Of a stretch of DNA of 64,000 nt, positions 9,053 to 20,167 are shown piece after piece. Under the pieces are notes generated by a model. That model saw nothing but the letters and a program-made list of their open reading frames with translations. It was not told the origin of the DNA and searched no databases. Each line of letters begins with the position of its first letter. Within the stretch, counting starts at the first letter, position 1. The translations under genes were made by a program, and so were the position numbers. The DNA comes from Nocardioides sp. TF02-7 (GTDB taxonomy: Bacteria; Actinomycetota; Actinomycetes; Propionibacteriales; Nocardioidaceae), in assembly GCF_022437945.1 (NCBI RefSeq), contig NZ_CP092535.1, forward strand, positions 310,001 through 374,000, written 5' to 3'.

Positions 9053-9871
9053 ATGGCCGGAGCAGTGCGGATCGGGACATCCGGATGGGCCTACAAGTCG
9101 TGGCGCGGTGACTTCTACCCGAAAGGTCTGCGGCAGCGCGACGAGCTCGCCCACCTCGCCGGGCTGATGTCGTCGGTCGAGATCAACGGCTCGTTCTACT
9201 CGCTGCAGCGCGCGTCGTCGTACCGGTCGTGGGTGGAGCAGACACCCGAGGACTTCGTGTTCGCGGTGAAGGGCAGCAGGTACGTCACGCACCTGCTGCA
9301 GCTGCGAGAACCCGCACAGGCACTGGCGAACTTCTTCGCGTCCGGTGTGCTCGAGCTGCGGCACAAGCTCGGCCCGGTGCTGTGGCAGCTACCCGCCCGC
9401 ACCCGCTTCGACCCCGACCGGCTGGCGGCGTTCTTCGACCTGCTGCCGCGGACGACGAAGGCCGTCGCCGAGCTGGCCGCCGACCACGACGAGCGCGTCA
9501 AGGACCCGGCGCTCGACCCGTACGACGACCGGCCCGTCCGCCACGTCGTCGAGGTGCGTCACGACTCGTTCCGCGACCCCGCATTCCCCGCTCTGCTGCG
9601 GGATCACGGCATCGGACTGGTCGTCTCCGACGGCGCCGGCGAGTGGGTGGTGCTCGACGACGTGACGTCCGACGTCGTCTACGTCCGGCTGCACGGACCT
9701 GAGGTCCTCTACCACGGCGGCTACGACGACGCCCTCCTCGACGCCTGGGCCGACCGGGTCCGCCACTGGTCCGGCGACGCCGTCGGCGCCGACGTCTACG
9801 TCTACTTCGACAACGACGCCGACCGGCGGGCTCCGCACGACGCACTCGCGCTCATGGAGCGGCTGCGCTAG
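9053..9871 (+). CDS. DUF72 (YecE-like) family protein
   Basis: 272-residue TIM-barrel protein of the DUF72/YecE family, whose function is unknown. The opening MAGAVRIGTSGWAYKSW and the later VEINGSFYSL, FAVKGSRYVTH, VEVRHDSF and VYVYFDNDADRRAPHDAL are the recognisable family blocks. The start was set at ATG 9053 because the conserved IGTSGW strand begins six residues later; the frame is open further upstream but without family similarity. Intact. Divergent from hup and convergent with leuD. Confidence 0.88.
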   Translation: MAGAVRIGTSGWAYKSWRGDFYPKGLRQRDELAHLAGLMSSVEINGSFYSLQRASSYRSWVEQTPEDFVFAVKGSRYVTHLLQLREPAQALANFFASGVLELRHKLGPVLWQLPARTRFDPDRLAAFFDLLPRTTKAVAELAADHDERVKDPALDPYDDRPVRHVVEVRHDSFRDPAFPALLRDHGIGLVVSDGAGEWVVLDDVTSDVVYVRLHGPEVLYHGGYDDALLDAWADRVRHWSGDAVGADVYVYFDNDADRRAPHDALALMERLR

Positions 9872-9916
9872 AACCTCGCAGGTGCGGGGGTTCTGGCGCT
9901 CCGGTCCTCGCCGGAG
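9871..9916. terminator. Two short hairpins in convergent gap (DUF72 / leuD)
   Basis: Two adjacent inverted repeats: GAACC...GGTTC-type at 9871-9893 with an inner CGCA/TGCG, and CTCCGG-TCCTCG-CCGGAG at 9899-9916. No T run follows, so this is probably a weak or factor-assisted bidirectional terminator. Confidence 0.5.
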
Positions 9917-9922
9917 GAGACC

Positions 9923-10522
9923 TCAGGCGTGCTGCGTGACCGGCTTCCAGCTCGGCCGCTTCGCCTCGTAGGCGGCGATGTCGGCGTCGTGGCCGAGGGT
10001 GATGCCGATGTCGTCGAGTCCCTCGAGCAGGCGCCAGCGGGTGTAGTCGTCGATGTCGAACGAGTCCTGCACGGAGCCGTCGGGGGTGCTGACGGTCCTC
10101 GCCTCGAGGTCGACGACGATCTCGCCGCCGGGGTTGTCGTCGAGGTAGTCCCAGAGCGCCTGGACGACCTTCTCGTCGACCTGCGCGGCGAGCAGGCCGG
10201 CCTTGCCGGAGTTGCCGCGGAAGATGTCGGCGAAGCGCGCCGAGATCACGACCTTGAAGCCGTAGTTCTGCAGCGCCCAGACGGCGTGCTCGCGGGAGGA
10301 GCCGGTGCCGAAGTCGGGACCGGCCACCAGCACGGAGCCGTTGCGGTAGCGCTCCTGGTTGAGCACGAAGTCGGGGTCGTTGCGCCATGCGGCGAAGAGC
10401 CCGTCCTCGAAGCCGGTGCGGGTGACCCGCTTGAGGTAGACGGCCGGGATGATCTGGTCGGTGTCGACGTTGCTGCGCTTCAGCGGGACGCCGACTCCCT
10501 GGTGGGTGGTGAACTTCTCCAT
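9923..10522 (-). CDS. leuD: 3-isopropylmalate dehydratase small subunit
   Basis: Small subunit of the leucine-pathway isomerase that converts 2- to 3-isopropylmalate with LeuC. 199 residues: [33 protein letters not shown], the swivel-domain loop [20 protein letters not shown], and [19 protein letters not shown]. Intact. It lies 13 bases downstream of leuC on the same strand, so leuCD is one operon. Confidence 0.97.
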   Translation of the reverse strand: MEKFTTHQGVGVPLKRSNVDTDQIIPAVYLKRVTRTGFEDGLFAAWRNDPDFVLNQERYRNGSVLVAGPDFGTGSSREHAVWALQNYGFKVVISARFADIFRGNSGKAGLLAAQVDEKVVQALWDYLDDNPGGEIVVDLEARTVSTPDGSVQDSFDIDDYTRWRLLEGLDDIGITLGHDADIAAYEAKRPSWKPVTQHA

Positions 10523-10535
10523 GTCAGCGGTCCTC

Positions 10536-11961
<1,426 letters not shown>

Positions 11962-12080
11962 TTTCGCCCTCCAGGCATCTCGAGATTCCGACGGCCGCGG
12001 CCGCGATCGGTGGCCGGCTGCGGCCTGCACCACAAGACCTTACGCTTGCATCCCACTTCCTGAGACGGCAGTATTGCATT
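11962..12080. promoter_or_regulatory. leuCD / IclR-regulator divergent control region
   Basis: 119-base gap between leuC and the IclR-family gene. In Streptomyces and Corynebacterium the homologous regulator (NdgR/LtbR) binds this kind of gap and controls leuCD; here that is inferred from gene order. The part nearest the regulator is AT-richer (ATTGCATTATGG near 12073-12084). No perfect palindrome was identified. Confidence 0.55.
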
Positions 12081-12803
12081 ATGGACAACTCGAGCGGTGT
12101 CGGCGTCCTCGACAAGGCGGCCCTGGTTCTGACGGCCCTGGAGTCGGGGCCTGCCACCCTGGCCGGCCTCGTCGCCGGCACCGGCCTGGCCCGACCGACC
12201 GCGCACCGCCTGGCGGTCGCCCTCGAGCACCACCGCCTCGTCGCCCGCGACATGCAGGGCCGCTTCGTGCTCGGCCCCCGGCTCGCCGAGCTCTCGGCCG
12301 CCGCCGGCGAGGACCGGCTGCTCGCGACCGCCGGTCCCGTGCTGGCGCGCCTGCGCGACATCACCGGCGAGTCCGCCCAGCTGTGGCGCCGGCAGGGCGA
12401 CCACCGCGTGTGCGTCGCCGCCGCCGAGCGCCCCTCCGGCCTGCGCGACACGATCCCGGTCGGTTCGACGCTCACGATGCGCGCGGGGTCCGCGGCGCAG
12501 GTCCTGCTCGCCTGGGACGACCCCGACCGCATCCACCGCGGGCTGCAGAACGCGGCGTTCTCTGCGGCCGAGCTCTCCGCCATCCGCCGGCGCGGCTGGG
12601 CCCAGTCGGTCGGCGAGCGCGAGCAGGGCGTCGCGTCGGTGTCCGCGCCCGTCCGCTCCCCCGGCGGCAAGGTGATCGCCGCCGTCTCCGTCTCCGGACC
12701 CCTCGAGCGGCTCTCCCGCCAGCCCGGCCGGATGCACGCCCCCGCCGTCCTCGCCGCCGCCGAGCGGCTCTCCGAGTCGCTGCGCCGCGCCGCGGCCGAG
12801 TAG
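12081..12803 (+). CDS. ndgR: IclR-family regulator, NdgR/LtbR type
   Basis: 240-residue IclR regulator. An N-terminal winged helix (VLDKAALVLTALESGPATLA, then LARPTAHRLAVALEHHRLV, residues ~9-57) is followed by the IclR effector domain (ITGESAQLWRRQGDHRVCVA, TIPVGSTLTMRAGSAAQVLL, SVSAPVRSPGGKVIAAVSVS). Divergent placement from leuCD is the hallmark of NdgR (Streptomyces) and LtbR (Corynebacterium), regulators of leucine synthesis and related amino-acid genes. The name rests on family plus position. Intact; 12 bases from the convergent ogt gene. Confidence 0.88.
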   Translation: MDNSSGVGVLDKAALVLTALESGPATLAGLVAGTGLARPTAHRLAVALEHHRLVARDMQGRFVLGPRLAELSAAAGEDRLLATAGPVLARLRDITGESAQLWRRQGDHRVCVAAAERPSGLRDTIPVGSTLTMRAGSAAQVLLAWDDPDRIHRGLQNAAFSAAELSAIRRRGWAQSVGEREQGVASVSAPVRSPGGKVIAAVSVSGPLERLSRQPGRMHAPAVLAAAERLSESLRRAAAE

Positions 12804-12815
12804 GTCGCGCGGGGA

Positions 12816-13301
12816 TCAGAACAGGGCGTCGGAGCGCTCGAGGTCGAGGAGGACCTGCTTGCGGTCGACGCCGCCGGCGTAGCCGGTGAGGGTCCCGTTG
12901 GCGCCGATCACCCGGTGGCACGGGATCACGATGGGGATCGGGTTGCGGCCGTTGGCGAGGCCGACGGCGCGGGAGGCGGCGTTGGACTTGCCGAGGCGCG
13001 CGGCGATCTCGCCGTAGGACGCCGTCTCGCCGTAGCCGATCTTGCCCAGCTGCTCCCACACCGCGAGCTGCCAGGTCGTCCCGGACGGCGCGAGCGGCAG
13101 GTCGAAGTCGGTCAGCTCGCCCGCGAAGTAGGCGCGCAGCTGCTCGACCGCGCGGCGCAGCAGCGGGTCGTCGTCGGTGCGTGCCCCGATCGGCCGGCCG
13201 TCCGGGGCGGGACGGTAGGGCGAGAACTCGATCGCGGTGATCGCGCCGCCGTTGGCGACGATCCGCAGCTTGCCGACGGGTGAGTCGGTCTCGGTCCACA
13301 T
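12816..13301 (-). CDS. ogt: Methylated-DNA--protein-cysteine methyltransferase
   Basis: Suicide repair protein that takes the alkyl group from O6-methylguanine onto its own cysteine. 161 residues with the active-site [13 protein letters not shown], the helix-turn-helix region [16 protein letters not shown] and the asparagine hinge [10 protein letters not shown]. Intact. It starts two bases after the stop of the ada-alkA gene, so both alkylation-repair proteins are made from one operon. Confidence 0.96.
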   Translation of the reverse strand: MWTETDSPVGKLRIVANGGAITAIEFSPYRPAPDGRPIGARTDDDPLLRRAVEQLRAYFAGELTDFDLPLAPSGTTWQLAVWEQLGKIGYGETASYGEIAARLGKSNAASRAVGLANGRNPIPIVIPCHRVIGANGTLTGYAGGVDRKQVLLDLERSDALF

Positions 13302-13302
13302 G

Positions 13303-14773
13303 TCAGCTCTCCTCCAGCGAGGTCCACAGGTGTAGCAGGGCGTAGGAGCGCCACGGCGCCCAGGCCTCCGGATCGGCGTCCGCGCCGTCGACCCGGGCGA
13401 GCGCGTGCCGCACGCCGAGGTCGGTCGGCAGGAACACGTCCGGGTGCCCCAGCGCGCGCAGCGCGACGTAGTCGGCCGTCCACGGGCCGATGCCGGGCAG
13501 CGCCAGCAGCCGCCGTCGTACGTCGTCCCGGTCGGGCCCGTGGTCGAGCACCAGGTCGCCGGACGCCAGCGCCCCGGCGAGCGTCGTGAGCGCCCGGCCG
13601 CGGGCCCGCGGCATCGGGAGCCGCTCGGGGTCGAGGGCCGCGACCGTCGCCGCGTCGGGGAACAGGTGGGTGAGCCCCGGCACGTCGGTCTCGACCGGAC
13701 GGCCGTGGTCGGCGACCAGCCGCCCGGCGACCGTGCGGGCGCCGGCCACGCTGACCTGCTGGCCGAGCACGGCGCGGACGGCGACCTCGTCGCCGTCGAC
13801 GTGCCCCGGGACCCGGAGCCCGGGCCGGCGCCGCACCAGCGGCCCGACCACGGCGTCGCCGGCGAAGTGGTCGGCCACCGCGACGGGGTCGCAGTCGGCG
13901 TCGATCAGCCGGCGGACCCGGGCCAGCGCGGCCGTCGTGTCGCGGAGGTCGTGGAGCTGGAACCGGGCGCGGACGAACGCGGTGCCGCCCGGCTCCGCGT
14001 GGTCGGCCAGCTCCAGCCGGACGGTGCCGGGCCCGTGCGGGGAGGTCGAGCGTGCGGGCGTACCAGCCGTCGCCGACCACCTCGACGCCGGCGACGGCCC
14101 GGGCCGAGAGGAACCGGTGGAGCGCTCCCCCGGCGAACGGCGTCCGCACCGCGAGCCGCATCTCGATCGCGCCGGGTGTGCGCGCCCCGCCGCGGCGGCC
14201 CCGCAGCTGGGTGGGCGTCGCGTCGTAGACCTCGCGCATCGTGTCGTTGAACTGCCGCACGCTGCAGAACCCCGCGGCGAACGCGACGTCGGCGAACCCG
14301 AGGTCGGTGGTCTCCACGAGGACCCGGGCGGTCTGCGCCCGCTGGGCGCGCGCCAGCGCGAGCGGCCCCGCGCCGAGCTCGGCGGTCAGCAGCCGCGAGA
14401 GGTGACGCGGCGTGTAGCCGAGCCGGCGGGCCAGCCCGGGCACGCCCTCCCGGTCGACCACGCCGTCGGCGATCAGCCGCATCGCCCGCCCGGCCACGGT
14501 CGCGACGACGTCCCAGTCGGGGCTGCCCGGCGTCGCGTCGGGCAGGCAGCGCTTGCAGGCGCGATAGCCGGCCGCCTGCGCGGCGGCCGCCGTGCGGTGG
14601 AAGCCGACGTTGCGGAGCGCGGGCGTGCGGGCCGGGCACGAGGGCCGGCAGTAGATGCCGGTGGTGCGCACCGCCGTGTAGAAGACGCCGTCGAAGCGGC
14701 GGTCGCGCGACTTCACCGCGGCGTAGCAGGACTCGACGTCCAGGCCGGGGATGCCGGAGACGGTCGTGGTCAT
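13303..14773 (-). CDS. Ada-AlkA fusion: methylphosphotriester sensor/AraC regulator plus 3-methyladenine DNA glycosylase
   Basis: Bifunctional adaptive-response protein, ~489 residues after correction. Residues 1-80 are the Ada zinc domain with [11 protein letters not shown] and CKRC, whose cysteine accepts methyl from phosphotriesters. Residues ~85-190 are an AraC helix-turn-helix region ([36 protein letters not shown]). The rest is AlkA-like: [16 protein letters not shown] and the helix-hairpin-helix [20 protein letters not shown] with the catalytic aspartate region [12 protein letters not shown]. The frame breaks at GGGG 14039-14042, where one base too many separates LDLP from [10 protein letters not shown]. 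It likely activates itself and ogt. Confidence 0.93.
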
Positions 14774-14858
14774 GCACCCATTCTGGCGGTCGCCACCGAC
14801 CCATGCTCGCGGAAAAACGGACACCGCCGCCCGGGGGTCCGGGCGGCGGTGCGACGCG

Positions 14859-15590
14859 TCAGCGCAGGAGGTTGCCGAGGCCGCCGAGCGCGCCCTGCTG
14901 CTGCACCTGCTGCCCGCCGTCCTGGGCGCCGCCGAACCGCATGTTCTCGCTCGGCTGGACGATCACGAAGCCCTGGCCGTGGAAGCCGAGCTGGAACTCC
15001 TCCCCCGACGTGCGGCCGACCAGCGCCTTCATGCCGATGTCGGTCTTGAGCTGGATCTGCAGGCCCGCTGACCAGCAGACCGCGGCGTCGGGGTCGACGT
15101 ACGTCTCGGCCTGGCCGGTCTGGAGCAGCAGCGGCGGCCCGTCGGTGACGAGGGCGACCTGGCCGGTGCCGGTGAGCGTGGTGTTGAACAGGCCGCCCGA
15201 GAGCATGCCCGCGCCGCGGACGAGCTGGATGTCGTCCTGGAGGGTGTCGGAGTAGGCCAGGATGTTGGCGCCGTTGACGGAGATCGAGTCGTTCTCGAGC
15301 TCGATCACGTGCACCTCCATGCCCATCTTGGCGAGGAAGATCTCGCCCGAGCCGCTGATCCGCATGATCGGGAGCCCCTCGCCGGTGACCTTCTGCCGGA
15401 TCCACTTCCCGACGCCGCCGGCGCTCTGGTGCTCGAACCGGACGTCGCCCTGGTAGGCGACCATCGAGCCCTGGAGGGCCTTGACGGTGCCCTGGGAGAG
15501 CTCGACCTTCATCATCTTCGAGTTCTGCTTGACGAAGTTGCCCGGCCCGTCGACCTCGTGGGTCTCCTGGGCGAACAGGTCGCTGCGCAT
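14859..15590 (-). CDS. AIM24-family protein
   Basis: 243-residue protein of the AIM24/TIGR00266-like beta-rich family. It contains [53 protein letters not shown], the glycine-rich [16 protein letters not shown] and [19 protein letters not shown]. The bacterial function is unknown; it is named after a yeast mitochondrial inner-membrane protein. The C-terminus is rich in glycine and glutamine (residues ~220-243). The start was set at ATG 15590, just before the conserved region. About 208 non-coding bases separate it from the upstream transporter gene. Confidence 0.85.
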   Translation of the reverse strand: MRSDLFAQETHEVDGPGNFVKQNSKMMKVELSQGTVKALQGSMVAYQGDVRFEHQSAGGVGKWIRQKVTGEGLPIMRISGSGEIFLAKMGMEVHVIELENDSISVNGANILAYSDTLQDDIQLVRGAGMLSGGLFNTTLTGTGQVALVTDGPPLLLQTGQAETYVDPDAAVCWSAGLQIQLKTDIGMKALVGRTSGEEFQLGFHGQGFVIVQPSENMRFGGAQDGGQQVQQQGALGGLGNLLR

Positions 15591-15798
15591 CGTGTCTCGC
15601 TTCCGTGTGCTGAGGTGCTGAGGTGTGGCCGCCCGAGAGCGCCGGGGGTCTGGGCCGGCGGCGTGGCCGACGATTGCACACCGCTGCCGCGGACGCATCG
15701 TCCGTCGGGACGATCCGGCGCGCCGCGACCCGGGAGGTCATGCGGACGGGGTCACCGGTGACCCTGTCCGCATGACGTCCCGGCCGGGCGCGGCGACC

Positions 15799-17254
15799 TC
15801 AGATCGTGATCTGCCCGGTCCAGAGACCCACCGCGCCGACGATCCCGCCACCGACGACGACCGCGCACAGCACCATCTCGGTGGGGGTGAAGATGCGCCG
15901 GCCAGCGCTCGCTGCGGGCCTTCACGTAGAGCAGGGTCGCCGGCGCGAGGACGACGGTCATCAGCAGCACGAACTTCAGCCCCGCCGCGTCGAACAGGAA
16001 CAGCGTGTACGCCGTCGCCACGCCGGCGACGATCGTCTCCCGGCGGCGGACCCCGTCGGACACGCCGTCGTACGCCTCGCCGGTGAGCCCGAGCTTGAGG
16101 GCGTAGGCCGCGGCGAGGAAGTACGGGAGGAGGGCCAGACTGGTGCAGAGGTCGAGCATGAAGTTCAGCGCGTCGGTCAGCACCAGGGTGAGGGCCAGCA
16201 GGCTCTGCACCGCCAGCGAGCTCACGACGAGGGCGGTGATGGGCGTGCCGTGGGTGTTCTCCTGGCCGAGGAACCGCGGGAAGTCCTCGTTGCGGGCCGG
16301 GATGTACATGACCTCCGCGGCCATCAGCGTCCACGCGAGGTAGGCGCCGAGGACGGAGACGATCACACCGGCGCTGATGAAGACCTCGCCCCAGTCACCC
16401 ACCACCGACTCGAACACGCCGATCATCGAGGGCTGGCGGGTGTCGGCGAGCTCGGGCTGCGGCACCACCGCATAGCTGGAGAGGGTCACCAGCGCGAAGA
16501 TCGAGAGCACGCTGAGGAAGCCGAGCACCGTCGCCCTCCCGACGTCCTCGCGCCGCTTGGCGTAGCGGGAGTAGACGCTCGCGCCCTCGATGCCGAGGAA
16601 CACGAACGTCGTGATCAGCATCGTGTTGCGCACCTGCTCGTCCAGGCCGCCGAGGTCGCCGTACCCGTACGCCGTCCAGTTGTCCGCGAACACCCCGGCG
16701 TCGAAGGAGGCGAACAGCACCACGATGAACACCAGGATCGGGAGGATCTTGAAGACCGTGACGATCCGGTTGATCACCGCCGCGTCGCGGACGCCCCGCG
16801 CGATCAGGTAGTGGAACATCCACACGCCGGCGGAGCCGAGGGCGGCGGCGAGCACCGTGTCGCCGTCGCCGAAACCGTCGAAGAACGCACCGAGCGTCGC
16901 GGTGATGAACACCCAGTAGAACGTGTTGCCCGCGACCGCGCTCGCCCAGAACCCGACCGCCGAGTTGAAGCCGGCGTAGTCCCCGAACCCGGCCTTGGCG
17001 TAGATGAACACACCGGAGTCGAGGTCCGGCTTGCGGATCGCGAGGTTCTGGAAGACGAACGCCAGCATCAGCATCCCCGCGCCCGCGACCGCCCAGGCGA
17101 TCAGCGAGCCGAGGATCCCCGTCGCCACGCCGAACCGGGCCGGCAGCGAGAACACGCCGGCTCCCACCATGCTGCCGACCACCATCGCGGTCAGCGTCGG
17201 CAGGCTCATCTTCGCCACGGCACCGCTCGGCGGCGCGTCGGTCTCTGCAGTCAT
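15799..17254 (-). CDS. APC-superfamily basic amino acid/polyamine antiporter (APA, ArcD-like)
   Basis: Inner-membrane exchanger of about 484 residues and roughly 12 membrane helices. The start MSLPTLTAMVVGSMVGAGVF with GAGVFSLP is the APC substrate-binding bend; VFIYAKAGFGDYAGFNSAVG and FVFLGIEGASVYSRYAKRRE are typical of the APA arginine/ornithine-type branch. The substrate is inferred only. The last ~35 residues are shifted by an extra base near 15899-15902; in the restored frame the protein ends with a final helix (LCAVVVGGGIVGAVGLW). Its ATG overlaps the stop of nhaC, so the two transporters are coupled. Confidence 0.87.
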
Positions 17255-18726
17255 GCCTTCTCCTCGAGTCCGGTCACAGGGGTCTTCTCGATGCGGAAGC
17301 CGGTCACGCCGTAGAGCACGCTCAGTGCCGGGCTGGCGTAACAGAAGACGGCGTACGGCGCGTAGAGCAGCGTGGACACGCCGAGCGTGGCTCCCATGAA
17401 CGCGCCGCAGGAGTTCCACGGCACGAGGGGCGAGGTGACGGTGGCGCTGTCGGCGGCGAGCCGGGACAGGTTCGTCGGGGCCAGCCCGCGGCGGGCGAAC
17501 TCGGCACGGAAGATCCGTCCGGGCAGCACCAGCGCGATGTACTGGTCGCCCGCCACGAGGTTCAGCCCGAACCCGCACGCGAACACCGTCACGAACAGCC
17601 GCCCCGTCGTGCGGGCCGCCCGGATCATCGGCTGCACCAGACGATCGATCAGGCCGAACTCCTCCAGCAGGGCACCGAACGTGACCGCCCCGAGGATCAG
17701 CCAGATGGTCAGCAGCATGCTGTCCATGCCGCCGCGCGAGAGCAGCCGGTCGACGTCGGCGATCCCGGTGTCGATCGAGAACCCGTTGCCCATCGCCAGC
17801 CAGACCGCCTTGACCGACTCGACGACGACGTTGCCGCTCCCGGCGACGAACTCGGCGTACACCTCGGGCTGGAGGAACGCCCCGACGACGCCTGCGAAGA
17901 TCGTCGACGCCAGCAGTGCCAGCGAGGGAGGCACCTTGCGGACCGAGAGGTAGGCGAGCAGCACCAGCGGCAGCAGCGCGACGGGGGTGATCCAGTAGAC
18001 CTCGTCGAGACGGGCCAGGTCGTTGTCGGTCTCGTCCGTGCCGACCGCGTCCGGGCCGGTGGCGCCGAGCAGCGCGAAGACGGCGACCGCGACGACGAAC
18101 GCCGGGAGCGACGTCCAGACCTGGCGCTTGATGTGCTCGTGCACGTCGACGCCGACGACCTGGGCGGTCAGGACGGTGGTCTCCGACAGCGGCGAGGTCT
18201 TGTCGCCGAGGTAGGCGCCCGAGATCACCGCGCCCGCCGTGATCTCCGGCGAGACCCCGATCAGGCTAGCGATGCCGACCAGTCCCACGCCGATCGTGGC
18301 CGCGGTGGTCCACGAGCTGCCGATGCTGAGCGCGACGACGCCGCAGATGACCGCGGCGGCCGCGTAGTACCAGCCCGGGGAGAGGATCTGGATCCCGTAG
18401 TAGACGAGGGTCGGGATGGTGCCGCTGAGGTTCCAGACCCCGATCAGGGCTCCGACAGCCAGCAGGATGAAGACCGCGCTCGTGACCGACGACAGCGCGC
18501 CGCGACCGGTCTCCCGCACCGCCTCGAAGTCGTGGCCGTTCCTCATCGCGATCAACGCGGCGACGGCGCAGCACATCAGGAGCGCGACCTGCACCGGACC
18601 GTCCAGCGCGTCGAGGCCGAACAGCCAGAGCGACCCGGCGATCAGAGTGGTCAGCAGGCCCAGGGGGACCAGCGCGTCCGCCAGCGACGGTTGCGCGACG
18701 TCGTCGCCCCCCGGTCGCTCCGTCAC
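17251..18726 (-). CDS. nhaC: Na+/H+ antiporter NhaC family
   Basis: 491-residue inner-membrane protein with about 11-12 hydrophobic helices. Family marks include SIGSSWTTAATIGVGLVGI, GAVISGAYLGDKTSPLSETT, ILGAVTFGALLEEFG and a C-terminal LVAGDQYIALVLPGRIF and SPLVPWNSCGAFMGATLGV. NhaC proteins swap internal Na+ for H+; some relatives carry malate/lactate or amino acids. The GTG start at 18726 is supported by the conserved N-terminus. It ends inside the start of the APA antiporter gene. Intact. Confidence 0.9.
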   Translation of the reverse strand: MTERPGGDDVAQPSLADALVPLGLLTTLIAGSLWLFGLDALDGPVQVALLMCCAVAALIAMRNGHDFEAVRETGRGALSSVTSAVFILLAVGALIGVWNLSGTIPTLVYYGIQILSPGWYYAAAAVICGVVALSIGSSWTTAATIGVGLVGIASLIGVSPEITAGAVISGAYLGDKTSPLSETTVLTAQVVGVDVHEHIKRQVWTSLPAFVVAVAVFALLGATGPDAVGTDETDNDLARLDEVYWITPVALLPLVLLAYLSVRKVPPSLALLASTIFAGVVGAFLQPEVYAEFVAGSGNVVVESVKAVWLAMGNGFSIDTGIADVDRLLSRGGMDSMLLTIWLILGAVTFGALLEEFGLIDRLVQPMIRAARTTGRLFVTVFACGFGLNLVAGDQYIALVLPGRIFRAEFARRGLAPTNLSRLAADSATVTSPLVPWNSCGAFMGATLGVSTLLYAPYAVFCYASPALSVLYGVTGFRIEKTPVTGLEEKA

Positions 18727-18857
18727 GGCGTTCCGTCGAGCAGCCTCTTCGCGCGAGCGACCGTCGCGCGCCCCGGCGAGAAGACGACGTCCACGCCCGG
18801 GAACCTAGAACCGGGTCCGGGCTGCGGCCTCCCCCGTACCGGGTGAGCGGGGAAATG

Positions 18858-18903
18858 GCGAAGGGGCCCTGCCTGGCATCTCTGCCGAGCAGGGCCCCTT
18901 CGC
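18858..18903 (-). terminator. Strong hairpin downstream of tRNA-Glu
   Basis: Perfect 15-bp stem GCGAAGGGGCCCTGC / GCAGGGCCCCTTCGC with a 16-base loop, eight bases past the tRNA-Glu 3' end on the minus strand. No T run follows. It probably ends tRNA transcription before nhaC. Confidence 0.75.
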
Positions 18904-18910
18904 GGACCTG

Positions 18911-18983
18911 TACCCCCGACCGGATTCGAACCGGCGCTACCGCCTTGAGAGGGCGGCGTGCTAGGCCGCTACACAACGGGGGC
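18911..18983 (-). tRNA. tRNA-Glu (CTC)
   Basis: Cloverleaf of 73 nt. The acceptor GCCCCCG pairs with CGGGGGT, the anticodon stem CCGCC/GGCGG encloses loop CTCTCAA (anticodon CUC), and the T arm is GCCGG-TTCGAAT-CCGGT with the usual GTTCGAATC core. CCA is not encoded. It sits two genes from gltX, its own synthetase. Confidence 0.97.
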
Positions 18984-19099
18984 GTGACCGTCCGGGCCGC
19001 CGAGGCGGGGCCTCGGGCCGAACGACCTGCGGAACTCTAGCGATCCCCGTCCTGAGCGGCCAAATCGGGGCCCTCCGGAGCGGTTCTCGCGAGAACTCG

Positions 19100-19171
19100 C
19101 TGGTCTACTAGGACTCGAACCTAGACTAACTGGACCAGAACCAGTCGTGCTGCCAATTACACCATAGACCA
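19100..19171 (-). tRNA. tRNA-Gln (CTG)
   Basis: Cloverleaf of 72 nt. The acceptor TGGTCTA pairs with TAGACCA, the anticodon stem ACTGG/CCAGT encloses loop TTCTGGT (anticodon CUG), and the T loop is GTTCGAGTC. Together with tRNA-Glu and gltX it forms a glutamate/glutamine charging neighbourhood: actinobacteria generally charge this tRNA by GluRS followed by GatCAB amidation. Confidence 0.96.
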
Positions 19172-19227
19172 CTGCATCACTGCTGTTCGATCCCCGTCCC
19201 AACGGCTCCGGGAACCGACCAGGAACC

Positions 19228-20167
19228 TTACACGGGCCGCCGCGGCGGTTCCAAAACGGTCGGCGCCGTCACCGTCGAGAGCCCCCCGGCGGCGGGCCAC
19301 CAGCAGCACCAGGCCGAGGTAGGCCAGCGACTGCGTGAGCGTCACCGGGATGCTCCACCAGGTGCCCTCGGGCGTCACCAGCGCATCCCGGATGTCGCCG
19401 AAGGCTAGCACCAGCCCGAAGAAGCCCCAGTTGTTGAGGACGTGCATCGCGACCGCGGCCTCCAGGCCACCGGTCACGAGCGCGAGCACGCCGGCGACGA
19501 CGCCGAACGCGAACCGGTCGAAGAACACCGGCAGGTCCTGCGACCCGTGGGCGACCGCGAAGAGCAGGGCCGGTACGGCGACCGCGACCGCCGGCGCGGC
19601 GCGCCCCCGCGCAGCACGCCGCCGAGCGACTGCATCAGGTAGCCGCGGAACGCGTACTCCTCCCCCCGCCGCCTGTAGCGGGATCAGCGTGACGACGAGC
19701 ACCGCGAACGCGACGACCTGCCCCGTGGCCACGTCGCCCGCCCCCTCGATCGGCGTGCCGCCGGTCTCGGGGAGCGCCAGCGACAGCGCGACGGCAGCGA
19801 CCAGCGCGACGAGCGCGAGCCCGGCGCAGGTCAGCAGCCAGGCCCAGCGCACGCGCCCGGCCACGGACACCAGCCACCGGCCCGGGACCTCGTGGGCGAG
19901 ACGGGTCACCACGATCGTCACCGGCACCGCAGCCGCCAGGCTGAGGCAGACCAGGGCCAGCCCGGGCGGCGTCAGCGGGTCGACCCGCGCCTCGCCCCAG
20001 GGCTCGCCGAGCGCCAGGTAGCCGCCGCTGAGCACGACCGGGACGACCAGCACCATCGCCAGGCCGAGGGCGAGCGTCCCGAGCCCGGAGCGGAGGACGC
20101 CGGTGCGGCCCAGCCGGTGCAGCTCGTCGTAGCGCAGGCCGGCCGCGCCGCGGTCAGCCGAGGGCAC
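19228..20167 (-). CDS. CPBP-family intramembrane metalloprotease (Abi/CAAX-like)
   Basis: Multi-helix membrane protein of ~312 residues after correction. The catalytic motifs lie in the second half: EEYAFRGYLMQ (EExxxR), then LLFAVAHG (FxxxH) and AMHVLNNW (HxxxN). Earlier helices include VLVVPVVLSGGYLAL and LLTCAGLALVALVAAVALSL. Three run errors seem present: an extra base at 19662-19667 that hides the EE motif, a missing base near 19603, and probably an extra base at 19282-19287. Without the last, the frame would run on into tRNA-Gln; with it, the gene ends at TAA 19228. The GTG start overlaps the gltX end by 14 bases. The substrate is unknown. Confidence 0.8.

Noticed and set aside
11962..12080. 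Leader-peptide attenuator for leuCD
   Set aside because: No short frame rich in Leu codons with a following terminator hairpin was found; the IclR regulator explains control.
12913..13283. Additional small genes opposite ogt and ada-alkA
   Set aside because: They are antisense shadows with no ribosome site or recognisable sequence.
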